From assembly GCA_020186115.1 (NCBI GenBank), contig WSYJ01000153.1, forward strand, positions 405,308 through 469,307: DNA of 64,000 nucleotides, read 5' to 3'. The notes under the pieces are model-generated. The model saw only the letters and a list, made by a program, of their open reading frames with translations, had not been told where the DNA came from and did not search any database. The DNA comes from Histomonas meleagridis (Eukaryota > Parabasalia > Tritrichomonadida > Dientamoebidae). This document shows, piece after piece, positions 30,661-41,149 of the stretch (within the stretch, counting starts at the first letter, position 1; every line of letters starts with the position of its first letter). The translations under genes and the position numbers were made by a program.

Positions 30661-32064
30661 AAAAGTTATTAGCTAAAGGAAATTCGGAAAAGCTGAATGA
30701 GTTTCTCCATTTTAGTGATTTGACGTGAATATTGCATGTTTACTGGAGCTGATGATGATAACGGATGAGTTGTTGTTAATGCTACGTGGAAAGTTGTTAT
30801 TAACTGAGGTTGTGAATGTAAAAAGTACTGTTTAATTTTCAAAGGTGATTTTTTAACCCTTTTTTTGAACCCTCAACGAAACGGAGAAAATAAGCATTTT
30901 TTGAAGGATTTAACGCAAAAGTTGACGGTTGATATATCGGTAAGAATTTGTTGTTAATCCTATGTGGATTTTAGTGTTTGGAGCTTAAAGTTGTTATTAA
31001 CTGAGGTTTTGAATGTAAAAAGTACCTTTTAATTTTCAAAGGTGATTTTTTAACCCTTTTTTTGAACCCTCAACGAAACGGAGAAAATAAGCATTTATTG
31101 AAGGATTTAACGCAAAAGTTGACGGTTGATTTATCGGAAAGAATTTAGTGTTTTGATGTTAATCCTATGTGGAAAGTTGTGTTTGGAGCTTAAAGCTGTT
31201 ATTAACTGAAGGTTTTTATCAAAAAAGTACCTTTTAAAAATCAAAGGTTAAAAAATCACTTTTTTTTAACCCTCAACGAAACGGAGAAAATGAGCATTTT
31301 TTGAAGGATTTAACGCAAAAGTTGACGGTTGATATATCGGTAAGAATTTGTTGTTAATCCTATGTAGATTTTAGTGTTTGGAGCTTAATGACAAACTAAC
31401 TAACTAACTAACCTAACAAAAAAAATTCGAGAAAGCCTTTTCGTAAAAGTCTATATATTTTTGAGGTTGAATTCTAACTTGATGATTTGACGTGAATTTT
31501 GCAAGTTTACGGGAGTTAATGACTATAAGCTAACGGAAAAGGCTTATTTCTATGTTGAATGTTGCATTTACTGCTTCAAACTTGTAATTTTCAGCTGATT
31601 TGACACAATCAAAAATGATGATGCCTCAGATATGACTGTTTTTGAAAAGTCTTTCTCGAATTTTTTTTGTTAGGTTAGTTAGTTAGTTAGTTTGTCATGT
31701 ATAAAAATAAATATTAATATCAGTACTGCTTTTCAAAAAATTCTTTCGTCAACTTTTGCGTTAAATCCTTCAATAAATGTTAATTTACTTCGTTTCGTTG
31801 AGGGTTCAAAAAAAGGGTTAAAAAATCACCTTTGAAAATTAAAAGGTACTTTTTACATTCAAAACCTCAGTTAATAACAACTTTAAGCTCCAAACACTAA
31901 AATCTACATAGGATTAACAACAATCCATCCGTTATAGTCAACAACTCCCGTAAACTTGCAATATTCACGTCAAATCACTAAAATGGAGAAACTCACGGAA
32001 CAATTTTTGAGTTTCGTTTAGCTAGTTTCGTTTTTAGTTAGTTAGTTAGTTAGTTAGTTTGTCA
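30626..32064. repeat. Foldback element with ATGACAAACTAACTAAC ends, left copy
   Basis: The ends are inverted copies of TGACAAAC(TAAC)n. Inside, a series of blocks (GATTTGACGTGAATATTGCA, then TTAACTGAGGTTTTGAATGT, then AACCCTCAACGAAACGGAGA) occurs as direct copies on the left side and inverted copies on the right. A smaller foldback (31389-31696) with ends TGACAAACTAAC...CCTAAC is nested in the middle. No protein-coding frame. Mirrored at 50,209-51,665. Confidence 0.8.
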
Positions 32065-32204
32065 TGTATAAAAAATAAATTCATGTCCGACTCACATATC
32101 AAACGAATCGCAAAAATTATGTACTATTCAATGCTTATAATTTCATGTTTTAAAATTGATGACATCATAAATTTATTTTTAGATTTTTGTAATTAACACT
32201 TAAA

Positions 32205-32790
32205 AATTGAACAGCGTAAACTTGTTTCATTCGTGTGTGATAAGTGATTTGTCGATTTTAGCAATCAACGATGATAAATTGAACGAACGTAAACTTGTTT
32301 CAAATAATGTTATATCATTCGTGTATAGTAATTGAATGTGTCGAATGTTGCAATAAACGATTGTAATTCAACGAACGTAAACTTGCTTTAAAATAATGAT
32401 ATATCATTAATTCCTTTGTCGAATGTTGTAACAAATGCTGATAAATTGAACGAACGTAAACTTGTTTTAAAATAATGATATATCATAAATTCCTTTGTCG
32501 ATATAAGCATAAACGCCTTAAATCAACATAGTCATTAATGTTTTTCATTGAATCCTTTGTCGAACTTTGCAAAAACACTGATAAATTGAACGAACGTAAC
32601 TTGTTTCGTTCGTATTGAATCGTAAGTGATTTGCAAATTTTGAGCGTTTGATGCTTAAAAATTGTTGTTTTAAAATAATGATTATTCATAAACTCCTTTG
32701 TCGAACTTTGCAAAAACACTGATAAATTCAACGAACGTAAACTTGTTTTAGTTCACGTGAGTCGTTAATGGTTGTGTCGATTTTAGATTT
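32205..32790. repeat. Iteron-like array (GAACGAACGTAAACTTGTTT), left copy
   Basis: At least six imperfect copies of a 70-90-bp unit contain GAACGAACGTAAACTTGTTT, often followed by AATAATGATATATCAT and CCTTTGTCGA. The array lies just downstream of the primase-helicase gene. Similar units recur at 37,370-37,660 and 39,190-39,260. Confidence 0.7.
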
Positions 32791-32844
32791 TTTTTTAAAT
32801 AATGAGGTAGCAAAGTAACCGGTAATTTTTATATTAACAGTATA

Positions 32845-33210
32845 GTGTCGGAGACCTCCGACATCCGACATGAATTTTGATTTGTGACTTGTTACTGTTA
32901 CCAGCACATTTTACAGAATTCTGTTTATAAGAATAAATTAACAGAAGAAACAACAGACAAAAACAACTAGATGAAAGAATAACAGAAGAAACAAGAATAT
33001 AATACTTATAAATGTACTGTTAAATGAAGGTATCAAATGCTGTTAATTTTGTTACCGCTATTGTTACCATCACCTTTAACAGTAATTATAGAAAACAATG
33101 ACTCATTCAAATCAAAAACAGCAAAGAAAACTCCGATTCACACATAATTGACTTTGAAAATTGTTACCATCACCTTTAACAGTAATTATAGAAAACAATG
33201 ACTCATTATT
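32845..33210. repeat. Hairpin and duplicated 45-bp segment near the primase-helicase end
   Basis: GTCGGAGACCTCCGAC (about 32,849-32,864) is a perfect inverted repeat with a 2-base loop. It is followed by ATCCGACATGAATTTTGATT, a context shared with 37,749-37,810. Further on, the segment GTTACCATCACCTTTAACAG with about 25 more bases occurs twice (about 33,063-33,107 and 33,161-33,206). Confidence 0.65.
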
Positions 33211-33260
33211 TAGAATCATTAACTTTTATCATTAAATTCAAAAAATAATTACAATATAAT

Positions 33261-35666
33261 TTATCTCTTAACATCAAACTCTCCATTAAATTCTTCATTA
33301 AATTCTTCGTCGATTTTTCTTTCTATAAAATACACGTGTATTTCTTCCAAATATTTTATACTGCATTTTATAAATTTCTTTTTCCATCAGCTCTCTTTCA
33401 AATGATTTCTTACTTAGTTTAAAACGATCCTATTTTTGAGTACTGAACGTATAACCGGTTCATTTCTGATACTGTTATATATTCTATTTCTTCGTCATGA
33501 TATATTGCATTCTTCCAACATTCTTGAATATCATCAAGGAAATCTTCAAGTGGCGATTCTTTAATGCCTCTAAGTTGATTTTTGAACAATCGACGAGTCG
33601 TAACGGTCAAATAAATTTCTTTTCACAAAATCATTTAGATCTAAAGACATTAAATAATTATATAAAGATAATGGAAAATTAATGTTGTCAATAACATCTT
33701 TATCCTTAACAAATTCAGATTCAAAAATACTTCTTTCTTTAAATCTTATTATACAAAATCTTGACAGCAAGGCTTGATCTCCTGAATTCAACATACCGTA
33801 TAAATCCGCGTGATTTGTGTTTAATACGTCGATGGCAAAATCATTTTCTTGGCGTGTATCACGATTCATCGATCGCACCGTTTGTGAGTTATTAGTCAAT
33901 CGTTTGATGATATTATTAGTTGTTTTATTTGAATAATTATCAGTTGAAAACTCATCATAAGAACGATAAAGCTTTTTGGCAAAACCACCGTTGTGCTTCT
34001 CACTTAGTTGTAGTTCATTTATTCCGACTAAGGCAAAATCTCGATAAAGTTTTTTTGAATGAATTGTCGATATATGTTTTTCCAGAATTTCCGGTTGAAG
34101 AATATTTAATAAAGAATACTGGAGCTTTTTTACGAAACTTTAAAGTAAAAGCTGCTATTTTAAGTAGATGATGAAAAGCTTTTATTGCTTCATCATCAAA
34201 AAGTTGATCTTCAATTAATTGAATCCATTTACTAATAAGATCAGGTTTATCTTCTATTGAGGTATAACTCATTGTGATTGAGGGAGCTCTAAAGAGAGAG
34301 AAAATTTTGTCATCATCGCCAATAACTTCAAATTTAACAAAACTTTTGAATCTATCTCTATTCTTAACGTTTCGTAATTCTTTAAACAAAGATATAGTTT
34401 TTGTGTCTGAAATCTTTTTATGCCTTTTACGCATCAGTTCTTTTTCTTCGTTTGTTGTTGGCAGTGTGATGTCAAAATTGAAATAATTCTGAAGTGATTT
34501 TGAATCTAAAATTTGAAAATCAATTTTTTCCATCATTGAAAACTTTAATAATATAATCTCCCCAATCAGTGAACGCCAAACATTTTATAAGGTTATTTAT
34601 ATAGTCATCAACTGTTGAAAAACTAATCATTTCTTTCAAATAATCAGAAAAACAGTATTTAGAATTTAAAAACTCATCTTTAGAAACATTATTTTTTTTA
34701 ATTAACGGCAATATAAATTTATTATAATAATCATTATTATGAATTTTTAATATCTTTAATAACACGCCATGATGTTTAGATTTTTTATTTCTATTTCTTG
34801 CTATTTGTTCAAAGAATTTATTTTTTAGCATTAACTGTTAAATCAGCTGTTTCATAAATTTTCATAAACGCATCGTTTATTAAATCGCGATTGATTGTTT
34901 CACTTTCAAAAGAATTAAAACCGCAAATTACAGGAAGCAGAGAAATTTCTTGATCTACTGATTTATTGCAGTCGTTGTGGATTTCAAGATTTTTTAAAAC
35001 CATTAACTAAAGCATTAAATAATTTTTAATTCATTCTCTGGATTTCTTTCTTCTGTTTCTTCTTCAAATAATTCTTCGCTCCGAAGGAGCTCAGGCTTGA
35101 AGAGCCGTTCATTAAAATTCAATTCTTCATTAAAAACAGTAACTTTTTCGTTTTGTTTCTCAATCAAACTTTCAAAATCAATTCCAATCTCATCAAAAAG
35201 TATATTTTTTTAAATCATCAAAAGTCATTAATTCATCATTATTGCAATCGTTTATTAATATATACTCACCAATAACTCCATCGTGATTCTTTGCTTTACT
35301 TCCCGGTAATACTACTATCGATCGTTTCTCTCTATCTATCGGAACGAATAAATCAACATCGAACAATTCACAACTGAAGCATTTAATAAATCTATTCTTA
35401 TTTAAAGACATCGATTGATCCCAAAAACTATAAATATGAATTCCTCCTGACGCAGTTTTTACAATTTTACACTTATTAAAAGCTTTAGAATTAAAAAGAT
35501 TTCAAAACTTCTTCTTGTTCACATTTAACGTCTATATCAACAATCGCGTACGGCGATAAATTAGCAAGTAAAGCTTCTCCGGTTCTTTTTCCGATCTTTA
35601 CTCCATCGTGTTTTTTCATAATTACGCAAAGTGATTTTTGTCACCTATGAATGTATCGTTATTCAT
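33261..35666 (-). pseudogene. Primase-polymerase / SF3 helicase fusion, left copy
   Basis: About 800 codons on the minus strand, in fragments because of single-base shifts. N-terminal archaeo-eukaryotic primase (PrimPol) motifs: VDIDVK, SGGIHIY and FDVDLF. A linker follows, then a superfamily 3 helicase with Walker A SSTGNSGKT, Walker B SYDEF, the sensor motif VLNTNH and an arginine region SGDQALLSR. This is the D5-like replication protein layout of large DNA viruses, some phages and plasmids: the primase part starts DNA synthesis and the helicase part unwinds. This arm keeps a 333-bp middle segment (about 34,402-34,735) missing from the right arm. One frameshift in a T run (near 35,195) is in both arms; others are arm-specific and lie in homopolymers. 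The stop at 33261 needs a final frameshift. Confidence 0.85.
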
Positions 35667-35755
35667 ATTCTTTTTAATGCTGCTAAAAAAGTAATTACAA
35701 CATTAAAACTAAGCTTAATTACAAAACATATTTTTTTTTTTTTTACGACTAATAA

Positions 35756-36027
35756 ATGGAAACCATTAATGATATTAATAACACAGAAAATAACAAAAAA
35801 CATAGATTAACAAAAAATCAAAAAAGATTGTATATTGATTTTCTAATGCGAGATGATATAAAAGAAATTTTTAAAAACAATTCCAAAACGTTCACAATTG
35901 AATTTTTTTAAGAGAAGCTTTTGAAAAAGAAACTGGAATTAAAATATCTCGTCATATAGCTTATTTAATAAAACCTGATAACATACCAACAGTTATTTAT
36001 GGAGGTCAAACTTATATTGTGTGTTAA
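35756..36027 (+). CDS. Small hypothetical protein of the element, left copy
   Basis: About 90 codons with one frameshift in a T run (near 35,910). It begins METINDINN, has a basic stretch (HRLTKNQKRLYIDF), then FKNNSKTFTIEFF, and after the shift REAFEKETGIKISRH, ending GGQTYIVC before TAA. The short basic helices and small size could suit a DNA-binding protein, but no family is recognised. It is transcribed away from the primase-helicase gene, 90 bp upstream of it. The right copy has lost the ATG and gained a long A run. Confidence 0.5.
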
Positions 36028-36117
36028 ATATTATTTTTGTCAACGCTCAAAAACACATCTTGCATTAACGTTATCATCAGCTTTATCATCATCAGCTTTA
36101 TCATTCAACGAAAGCAT

Positions 36118-36870
36118 TAATTAAAGAACTCTCGACACATCATTTTTGTTCTTATCATTCAACGAAAAGCATTAATTAAAGAACTCTCGACACATCATTT
36201 TTGTTCTTATCATTCAACGAAAAGCATTAATTAAAGAACTCTCGACACATCATTTATGTTCTTATCATTCAACGAAAAGCATTAATTAAAGAACTCTCGA
36301 CACATCATTTATGTTCTTATCATTCAACGAAAAGCATTAATTAAAGAACTCTCGACACATCATTTATGTTCTTATCATTCAACGAAAAGCATTAATTAAA
36401 GAACTCTCGACACATCATTTTTGTTCTTATCATTCAACGAAAGCATTAATTAAAGAACTCTCGACACATCATTTTTGTTCTTATCATTCAACGAAAAGCA
36501 TTAATTAAAGAACTCTCGACACATCATTTATGTTCTTATCATTCAACGAAAGCATTAATTAAAGAACTCTCGACACATCATTTTTTGTTCTTATCATTCA
36601 ACGAAAAGCATTAATTAAAGAACTCTCGACACATCATTTATGTTCTTATCATTCAACGAAAAGCATTAATTAAAGAACTCTCGACACATCATTTATGTTC
36701 TTATCATTCAACGAAAAGCATTAATTAAAGAACTCTCGACACATCATTTATGTTCTTATCATTCAACGAAAGCATTAATTAAAGAACTCTCGACACATCA
36801 TTTTTGTTCTTATCATTCAACGAAAGCATTAATTAAAGAACTCTCGACACATCATTTTTGTTCTTATCAT
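36118..36870 (+). repeat. Tandem repeat, about 14 copies of 55 bp, left copy
   Basis: The unit contains AAAGAACTCTCGACACATCA, then TTTTTGTTCTTATCATTCAA, then CGAAAAGCATTAATT. It repeats about 14 times with lengths of 54-56 bases and small differences (TTTTTG or TTTATG; one A more or less). Flanks are short CATCAGCTTTAT repeats. It separates two element genes. The right arm has only 11 copies. Confidence 0.92.
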
Positions 36871-36948
36871 CAGCTTTATCATCAGCTTTACATCAACGCC
36901 AAATTTATTAATTTTAAATTATCATTTTATAATTTTATTTTTATATAA

Positions 36949-37350
36949 ATGGAGTTATTAATTCCAGAAGAATTTTTAAGATATAATATATCATTTTGTT
37001 TTGAAGATGAAGAATTCACTAACGCAAACACTATTATAGAAAATATATTTAGAATTTACGGCAAACAAAATTTTATAGAGTTTTACTTCGACTTTGACGA
37101 ATCACAAACGTTTGACAATATAGTGTATCGCATTAGAATAAAGAACATAAAATTTGGTGATTCAAGCATAACGTTTGAAATTCCCGTTTATATTTACGTT
37201 ACTAACACAAAGCATAGAACGCTGACAAAGAACAATAACAAAGTCGTTTATTTTACAAAAACTATGAGACGTTCAGGAATGAAGATGGAGTCGTCATTAA
37301 ATATTATTATTATTATTTTAGTTGAAAAATCACTAATTAAAAATCAATAA
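36949..37350 (+). CDS. Hypothetical protein of the element, left copy
   Basis: The frame starts MELLIPEEFLRYNISFCFED, is acidic and aromatic-rich, and continues with beta-like segments (IEFYFDFDE, SSITFEIPVYIYVTNT). In this arm a lost A near 37,262 shifts the last 32 codons. The right copy ends instead after 125 codons in YYYYYFS, which is more likely the true end (corresponding to 37,326 here). No family recognised. TTTATTTTTATATAAATG directly precedes the start, like the leader of the HNH gene and the central gene. TCATTTTA at 36922-36929 resembles an initiator. Confidence 0.6.
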   Translation: MELLIPEEFLRYNISFCFEDEEFTNANTIIENIFRIYGKQNFIEFYFDFDESQTFDNIVYRIRIKNIKFGDSSITFEIPVYIYVTNTKHRTLTKNNNKVVYFTKTMRRSGMKMESSLNIIIIILVEKSLIKNQ

Positions 37351-37359
37351 TGAATACGT

Positions 37360-37660
37360 TGATTTAAAACATGTGGATTTAAGCGCGAACGACTTAAAAA
37401 TACTTCTTATGTTTACTTATATGTTAATCCTATGTCGATTTTAGCATCAAATGCATAAAAATACTTCTTTCATTCTGTGAATATGTTAATCCTCTGTCGA
37501 TTTTAGCATCAAACGCATAAAAATTGAACGAACGTAAACTTGTTTCATTCACTTTATATCAATAACGAATATGTCGATTTTAGCATCAAACGCATAAAAA
37601 TACTTCTTATGTTCGTGTTATATCAATAATGATTTCGTCGATTATAAAATTACTGTTAAA
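37360..37660. repeat. Dispersed TGTCGATTTTAGCATCAAACGC repeats, left copy
   Basis: Four units of 60-80 bp combine a TGTCGATTTTAGCAT segment, CAAACGCATAAAAAT and a TACTTCTT or GAACGAACGTAAACTTG end. They relate to the array at 32,205-32,790. Confidence 0.65.
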
Positions 37661-38025
37661 ACATAAGGCGGTATGATTCGACCACCATCAATTTTTTTAA
37701 AATTCTTTTGGTAACAAAGTAACAAGTCACATTCATACTCTATAAAAGTGTCGGACGACGCCGCCTTCCGACATGAATTTTAATTTGTAACTTGTTACTG
37801 TTACCGTTAAGAACAACAACAGAAATAGCATAAAAATACTTCTTCATTTACTGATGAATAACTAATGAAATCGTTAATCCTTTGTCGAAACTAATAATTA
37901 CCTCTTAAAAATACTTCTTCATTTACTGATGAATAACTAATGATACGTCGATTATAAAATTACTGTTAAAACATAAGATGACAGGATCCTGTCGCCATGA
38001 ATTTTTTAAATTTTATGACACTGTG
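37630..38025. repeat. Conserved flanks around variable GC-rich cores, left copy
   Basis: Two copies of ATAAAATTACTGTTAAAACA and a few more bases on the left, and AT(C/G)AATTTTTTAAA on the right, enclose different cores of the same length: 19 bases at about 37,672-37,690 and 19 at about 37,979-37,997. The second core contains the perfect palindrome GACAGGATCCTGTC. A related hairpin with GTCGGA...TCCGAC arms lies at about 37,752-37,774. Confidence 0.65.
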
Positions 38026-38093
38026 CAATTTTGCACACCCTTGATTTTAAAGTTAATTTTAAATCATTAATGTAAATTTTTACTGATTATAAA

Positions 38094-38391
38094 ATGAGTA
38101 AGTTAACAGTTGACCGCAAAATAAAATACGAAAGAATCAAGTGATAGATTTTATCGTTTGGTATGATACATTGAAAGATAGTTTAAAAAAATATGAGCCG
38201 TTCAAAAATTCAAGAGCTTTATTTAAATGACTCTGGCGTCGTTGTCTCAAATAATTTTTGTAGCACAAATATTTAAAAACGACTATTTGATAAAGGGTAA
38301 TAAAGTTTATAGGTTATATGGCTTGATTAATGACGGCGTTAATGAAAACAAAGACGGAGAGAATGAAGAAGAAGACAAAGAAATACATTAA
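38094..38391 (+). pseudogene. Small hypothetical gene of the element, broken, left copy
   Basis: The frame starts MSKLTVDRK and breaks in an A run. It continues as VIDFIVWYDTLKDSLKKYEP, breaks again, and the last part reads MTLASLSQIIFVAQIFKN then DYLIKGNKVYRLYGLINDGV with an acidic tail (NEEEDKEIH) and TAA. In the right arm the second break is replaced by an in-frame TAA immediately followed by ATG, so the last 56 codons could be a gene of their own. No family recognised. Confidence 0.4.
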
Positions 38392-38501
38392 CGAAAAGGA
38401 TTATTTTGAAACGTGTCAAAACAAGAATTTTTTAGTGTGAATGACAAAATTAATTGAAAAATATAATTGAAAAATATAATTGAAAAAATATAACTTGTAA
38501 A

Positions 38502-39057
38502 TTAAACGAAGCCATAAATTTTCTTAAATTTTGCATAATAAATCCTGACTTGTTTATTATTTATGTCGCGTGCATTGACGAAAGCATAACTGCGCTTATT
38601 ATAACAGATTGTTAATTTTCTGAACTGTAAACCGTTCCAAAAGTAAAACGCGTCTGTTTCGTCGTCATAGTAATAATCCTCAAATTGATAATTATTATAC
38701 TCTCTAACTTCAATTGAATCTTCATTGATTTCATCAAAATACTCAAAATCTTTCCTATATGATGCTCTATTCTTTGAATTTTCTGAAGCAGAAACCCAAC
38801 GGAGATTATTAATGTTATTATTAGTTTTATTATGATCTATATGATCAATAAATGGCTTATTTTTCATGATTCGGTATGAATTGTTCTGCAATGATTCGTT
38901 GTTTGAGATATACTTTGCTATTTAAGTAACATTGAACATATCCTGTATTCATTACTGATTCTTTAATAATTCTTTTATTACTTTTTCTTCGAATCTGAAA
39001 AGGAAATTCTGTGAAAATTTCATAATTACAATCACAAATACAATCAATCCAGCTCAT
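38502..39057 (-). pseudogene. NUMOD4/HNH endonuclease, frameshifted, left copy
   Basis: About 185 codons. Residues 1-45 (SWIDCICDCNYEIFTEFPFQ) resemble a NUMOD4-type module. Then comes an HNH domain: HRIIAEQFIPNHE (QRIIAEQF in this arm), PFIDHIDHNKTNNNINNLRW, SENSKNR, with the paired D-H and the N typical of HNH homing-type endonucleases. The C-terminal 80 residues (IEVREYNNYQFEDYYYDD onward) are also found in the central gene at 41,150-41,608. An extra A near 38,868 breaks this copy. HNH nucleases of this kind cut DNA, often at the site where they insert. The start at 39057 follows the leader TTTATTTATATAAAAATA. Confidence 0.85.
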
Positions 39058-39179
39058 TATTTTTATATAAATAAAAAAATTAAATTTTTTAAAAATTAAA
39101 CTTAATTTTTGAAATCTCAAAATCATTCGGAAAATGCTAAATTACTGGAGTTGTTGAGGTCGTGCAAAAATGCAGTACC

Positions 39180-39560
39180 TTATGAAACATCAACCGCTTA
39201 AAAATGAACGAACGTAAACTTGTTTCAAAAATAATGATATATCATAAATTCCTTTGTCGAATGTCGCATCAAACGCTTAAAAATACTTTATCTGTTCGTG
39301 TTTTTTCATTAACGACAAACGTAAATTTGAAACAAGTATTTTTAAGTGTGAATGACTTAAAATTTGATATTCAGTAATTACAAAAACAATAATGAAAATC
39401 ATTAACGACAACGTGAATTTGAAACAAGTATTTTTAAGTGTGAATGACTTAAAATTTGATATTCAGTAATTACAAAAACAATAATGAAAATCATTTAACG
39501 ACAAACGTAAATTTAAAACGTGTGAATTTAAGCGCGAAATGACTTAAAAATTGATTTCGC
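39180..39560. repeat. Dispersed repeats with ATTAACGACAAACGTAAATTTG, left copy
   Basis: A block with GACAAACGTAAATTTGAAAC, then AAGTATTTTTAAGTGTGAAT and GACTTAAAATTTGATATTCA occurs in two long copies (about 39,310-39,400 and 39,400-39,495) and one partial copy to about 39,560. A GAACGAACGTAAACTTGTTT unit precedes them at 39,203. Confidence 0.65.
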
Positions 39561-39588
39561 AATAATAATAAGATGTAAACATATTCAA

Positions 39589-39821
39589 TTACTGAATCAT
39601 TAACGACAAAACATTCGTATAATTTATTAAACGCGGATCTACGTATGTTCCTCTTAAATAGTTTTCTTTACAGAAAATCCTTTATTTAATTGATAAATTG
39701 GCTGTTTCTCTTGCTCGCCCTTTTTCGGGCTACCATAATATTCTTTGCAAAATTCATCATAAAATTCTTGCCAAGAGTGATTTTCAAAAATTGTATATAT
39801 ATTTTTTGATGATTCATTCAT
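39589..39821 (-). pseudogene. Truncated KilA-N-domain protein, one base lost, left copy
   Basis: Same 77 codons as at 42,943-43,176, but one G is missing near 39,665, breaking the frame. See the right copy for motifs. Confidence 0.6.
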
Positions 39822-39839
39822 CCGAAGTTATTTGATGAT

Positions 39840-40790
39840 ATGTGGATTTGAGCGCTAGATGTTTAAATCTTGATGATTCATTCATCCGAAGTTATTGATT
39901 GTGTCGAAAAGTTCTTATTCTTGATGTTACATTTGTGATTGTGTCGAAAAGTTCTTATTAACTGAGGTTTTGATGTAAAAAGTATCTTTTAATTTTTAAA
40001 AATATTTTTTTAACCCGAAAAAGTTAACCTCTTACAAACTCGAGTAAATCAGCGTTTTTCGGATGATTTGACGTGAATATTGCAAGTTTACTGCAGTTAC
40101 TGAAAGGTTAACTTTTTTTGTTTTTTAACCTTGAATTTTTTATATATATTTTTTTGATGAATGAAGTCTCATTAACGACTAAACGTGAATTTGAAACAAG
40201 TATTTTTTCAGTAGAATGACAAGAAAATACAAGGACGTTTATGATATTATTAATTCTATGTTTGATTTTTTTTATTATTTTAATAATGACAAACTAACTA
40301 ACTAACTAAAAAAGTTATTAGCTAAAGGAAATTTCAAATTGACGATTGAGTTTCTCCGTTCAGATGATTTGACGTGAATATTGAGTGTTTACGTGAGCTG
40401 CTGATGATCCATTAACTACTAAAACGTGAATTTAGAAACATGTATTTTTTCAGTAGAATGACAAGAAAATACAAGGACGCGAATGATATATATTAATCCT
40501 ATGTTTGTTTTTTTATAAAATAAATACTACCTGATAACTTGATATACCAGGTAGTTACCAGGTAATATTGCGATTAGCTAAAGGAAATTTCAAATTGACG
40601 ATTGAGTTTCTCCGTTCAGATGATTTCACACGAATATTAAGTGTTTACGTGAGCTGTTAATAATCATTAACGTTAGAAATTGATTTAAAACAACAATTTT
40701 TGAGCATAAATGACTCATTTCCACATATCATTCAATGACTCATTAACGTGAATGTTGATTTTTACAAGTTTCTTGTTCTTCAATCTTCGG
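39840..40790. repeat. Foldback-type and dispersed repeats, left copy
   Basis: Fragments of the foldback element at 30,626-32,064 (AATGACAAACTAACTAAC at 40,288; GATTTGACGTGAATATTG at 40,065 and 40,364; a stretch with AACCTCTTACAAACTCGAG) are mixed with two copies of GTAGAATGACAAGAAAATAC followed by AAGGACG (about 40,212 and 40,454). At 40,526-40,566 ACTACCTG...CAGGTAGT forms a hairpin followed by a direct TACCAGGTA repeat. Confidence 0.65.
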
Positions 40791-40798
40791 ATAATAAA

Positions 40799-41040
40799 TG
40801 ATTGTGTCGAATGAATCTTATATTTTGTTCTTCGTTAATGATTGTGTCGAATGAATCTTATATTTTGTTCTTCGTTAATGATTGTATCAAATGAATCTTA
40901 TATTTTGTTCTTCATTAATGATTGTGTCGAATGAATCTTATTTCTTGTTATTCATTAATGATTGTATCAAATGAATCTTATATTTTGTTATTCAATCTTC
41001 GGATAATAAATGATTGTGTCGAATGAATCTTATTTCTTGA
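40799..41040 (+). repeat. 40-bp tandem repeat, six copies, left copy
   Basis: Unit: ATTGTGTCGAATGAATCTTA followed by TATTTTGTTCTTCGTTAATG. Five copies are in strict 40-bp register and a sixth follows after an 11-base insertion. Some copies have TGTATCAA in place of TGTCGAA-containing sequence. These repeats border the centre of the giant inverted repeat. Confidence 0.92.
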
Positions 41041-41149
41041 TTCTCTGAAGATTTAAGTGTTTGATGTTGTCGTTGACGTTATAAACATTCATGCTTCTAT
41101 TCACAATAAAACTAACGGTTCGGATGAACAAATTACAAAAATAAAAGTT

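Larger units (their letters stand above)
18326..41083. repeat. Left arm of a giant inverted repeat
   Basis: Every feature from 18,326 to 41,083 reappears in reverse orientation between 41,684 and 63,865. Paired positions add up to about 82,190 at the outer end and 82,767 at the centre; the shift comes from a few defined indels. The edge is sharp: the segment TTCTTGTAATGTTTCGGCAT begins at 18,326 and its partner ends at 63,865. The arms are nearly identical, differing by scattered substitutions, homopolymer changes, two deletions in the right arm (103 and 333 bp) and three tandem-repeat units. Confidence 0.95.

Noticed and set aside
36118-36870. Possible CRISPR array
   Set aside because: The unit repeats along its whole 55-bp length, with no unique spacers between short repeats, and the host is a eukaryote.
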